NCBI RefSeq assembly: GCF_014385065.1
Contig: NZ_JACRTA010000003.1
Span: forward strand, 186,001 to 250,000
Direction of reading: 5' to 3'
From: Lentihominibacter hominis
GTDB taxonomy: Bacteria > Bacillota > Clostridia > Peptostreptococcales > Anaerovoracaceae
DNA length: 64,000 nucleotides
The notes beneath the pieces were generated by a model. It was not told the DNA's origin and did not search any database. It saw only the letters and a program-made list of their open reading frames with translations. Below, one piece after another: positions 63,085 to 64,000 of the stretch (the first letter of the stretch is position 1; every line of letters begins with the position of its first letter). A program made the position numbers and the translations under genes.

Positions 63085-63996
63085 ATGGACAAAAACACAG
63101 AAAAAATATTGAGGAAGCTTCCGTCTTCGGTGAACGAGAGGATAGAAACTCTTCCGGAAAGTATAGTCGATCGTTTTGAGGAAATAAGATTAAAAACATT
63201 TCAAGATACGCTTATCATAAGTGAAGGAAGAGAGATAAGTCTTCATGACGGCAAAGCCGTAACGCCTGATGTTCTTGATGAAACATTGAACAGGTTACTA
63301 GATTATTCTTATTACGCTTATGAGGATGAGCTTTCTAAAGGTTATATAACTATAGAGGGTGGTCATCGTGTGGGTATATGCGGGAGAGTAACCTTAAGGG
63401 ATGGAAAAGTACATCTGATAAAAGAGATTTCATCGCTTAATATAAGGAGGAGCAGACAGATAATAGGTGCATCAAGAAATGTCATAAGTTCAGTATGTGA
63501 TGATAAAAAAAATCTCATAAAAAATACTTTGATAATATCACCGCCTAAGTGCGGAAAAACAACAATACTGCGGGATTTAGCCAGAAGCCTGAGTTATAAG
63601 GGCTACAGAGTGGGGATATGTGATGAACGTTCTGAAATAGCAGGAAGTTATAACGGGGAGACAAGTTATGACTTGGGAAAAAGGACTGATATACTGGATG
63701 GATGCCCTAAAGCAGAGGGGATATTGATGCTGATACGTTCAATGTCTCCTGATGTTATTATAACCGATGAAATAGGAAAGAGCGAAGATGTGAGCGCTAT
63801 AGAAGCAGCATTGTGTGCTGGCGTTAAGACCATTACCACTATACATGGCAGTAGTTATGAGGACGTTGAAAATTCAGCTATAGGAAAACTGATAAGAAAT
63901 CATGTCTTTGAAACGTTAATATTTTTATCAGCAACGCCGACTACAGGAACAGTAAAAAGAATCATGAAACTGTCGAATTTGGGAAAGGGTGCGTAA
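63085..63996 (+). CDS. spoIIIAA: Stage III sporulation protein AA
   Basis: A 303-residue AAA-type ATPase resembling secretion ATPases, part of the SpoIIIA-SpoIIQ channel between mother cell and forespore. Walker A SPPKCGKTT lies near residue 150, Walker B DVIITDEIG near 225, and an N-terminal region has GYRITIEGGHRVGICGR-type residues (GYITIEGGHRVGICGR). ATG 63085 (with AAAGGGGTGG upstream) and ATG 63082 are both possible. It is the first gene of the spoIIIA operon and shows that the lineage is, or was, spore-forming. I did not find a convincing sigma-E promoter. Confidence 0.94.
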   Translation: MDKNTEKILRKLPSSVNERIETLPESIVDRFEEIRLKTFQDTLIISEGREISLHDGKAVTPDVLDETLNRLLDYSYYAYEDELSKGYITIEGGHRVGICGRVTLRDGKVHLIKEISSLNIRRSRQIIGASRNVISSVCDDKKNLIKNTLIISPPKCGKTTILRDLARSLSYKGYRVGICDERSEIAGSYNGETSYDLGKRTDILDGCPKAEGILMLIRSMSPDVIITDEIGKSEDVSAIEAALCAGVKTITTIHGSSYEDVENSAIGKLIRNHVFETLIFLSATPTTGTVKRIMKLSNLGKGA

Positions 63997-63997
63997 A

Positions 63998-64000
63998 ATG
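63998..64000 (+). CDS. Probable start codon of spoIIIAB (cut by window edge)
   Basis: The last three bases are ATG, one base after the spoIIIAA stop, at the spacing expected for spoIIIAB. Nothing of the protein is visible, so this rests on operon order alone. Confidence 0.3.

Noticed and set aside
62897..63085. A 62-residue ORF between the ZIP gene and spoIIIAA
   Set aside because: It reads through the intrinsic terminator at 62921-62973 and has no ribosome site.

Overview
The window comes from an anaerobic, spore-forming, low-GC Gram-positive bacterium of the class Clostridia. The evidence is AT-rich DNA with heavy AGA and ATA codon use, strong AAGGAGG ribosome sites, and repeated TTGaca-17-TATAAT promoters. 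The gene content agrees: desulfoferrodoxin (superoxide reductase), a 2-hydroxyacyl-CoA dehydratase-type activator, HemZ, RNase J, YlbF, MltG-TrmR-U32 and spoIIIAA. A family-level placement (for example Anaerovoracaceae-like) is only a guess. Nearly all genes lie on the + strand; the exceptions are a NifX-like gene and a YkgJ-type gene. I see no prophage, insertion sequence or CRISPR array.

Layout. 0.1-3.1 kb: polyphosphate turnover (ppx-ppk, overlapping). 3.2-4.4 kb: a divergent redox locus with a NifX-like protein facing desulfoferrodoxin plus a small ferredoxin-thioredoxin-reductase-like protein, with three related operator-like palindromes between them. 4.5-10.9 kb: a MATE pump, a YkgJ cysteine-cluster protein and a 1423-residue fused acyl-CoA dehydratase activase. 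11-13.9 kb: YebC, then a GntR(YtrA)-ABC operon. 14-19.2 kb: a two-component system followed by a FtsX-type ABC exporter, resembling peptide-antibiotic sensing modules, with a repeated hairpin element between them. 19.3-21.5 kb: a 6S RNA candidate and htpG behind a perfect CIRCE element. 21.7-26.9 kb: an FNT channel, a P1 peptidase, polA and coaE. 26.9-27.3 kb: a gene-free, strongly promoted stretch that looks like a structured non-coding RNA. 27.4-31.9 kb: tRNA-Leu(GAG), an AraC regulator broken by a one-base frameshift, an APC permease and a DUF5684 membrane protein. 32-37.9 kb: an FAD/Rieske oxidoreductase, a GH25 lysozyme, an RND pump and tRNA-Leu(CAA).

38-56.8 kb is a conserved housekeeping block. 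It holds yajC, a TIGR04086 protein and secDF (protein export), then one apparent long operon: rel, dtd, an MBL hydrolase, hemZ, hisS, aspS, sstT, nadD, yqeK, rsfS, leuS, rnj and ylbF. This joins the stringent response, tRNA charging and quality control, NAD synthesis, ribosome silencing and RNA decay. 57-64 kb: efp with its own promoter and structured leader, mltG-trmR-U32 (wall synthesis plus wobble-uridine modification), a CNNM/CorC protein, a ZIP transporter, and the start of the spoIIIA operon.

Most of the window is ordinary core genome. The items most worth a second look are the unassigned RNA at 26.98-27.24 kb, the mutually exclusive hairpins in the efp leader, the twin hairpin repeat around a terminator at 15.7-15.8 kb, CIRCE in front of htpG, and the shared operators of the NifX-like and superoxide reductase genes.
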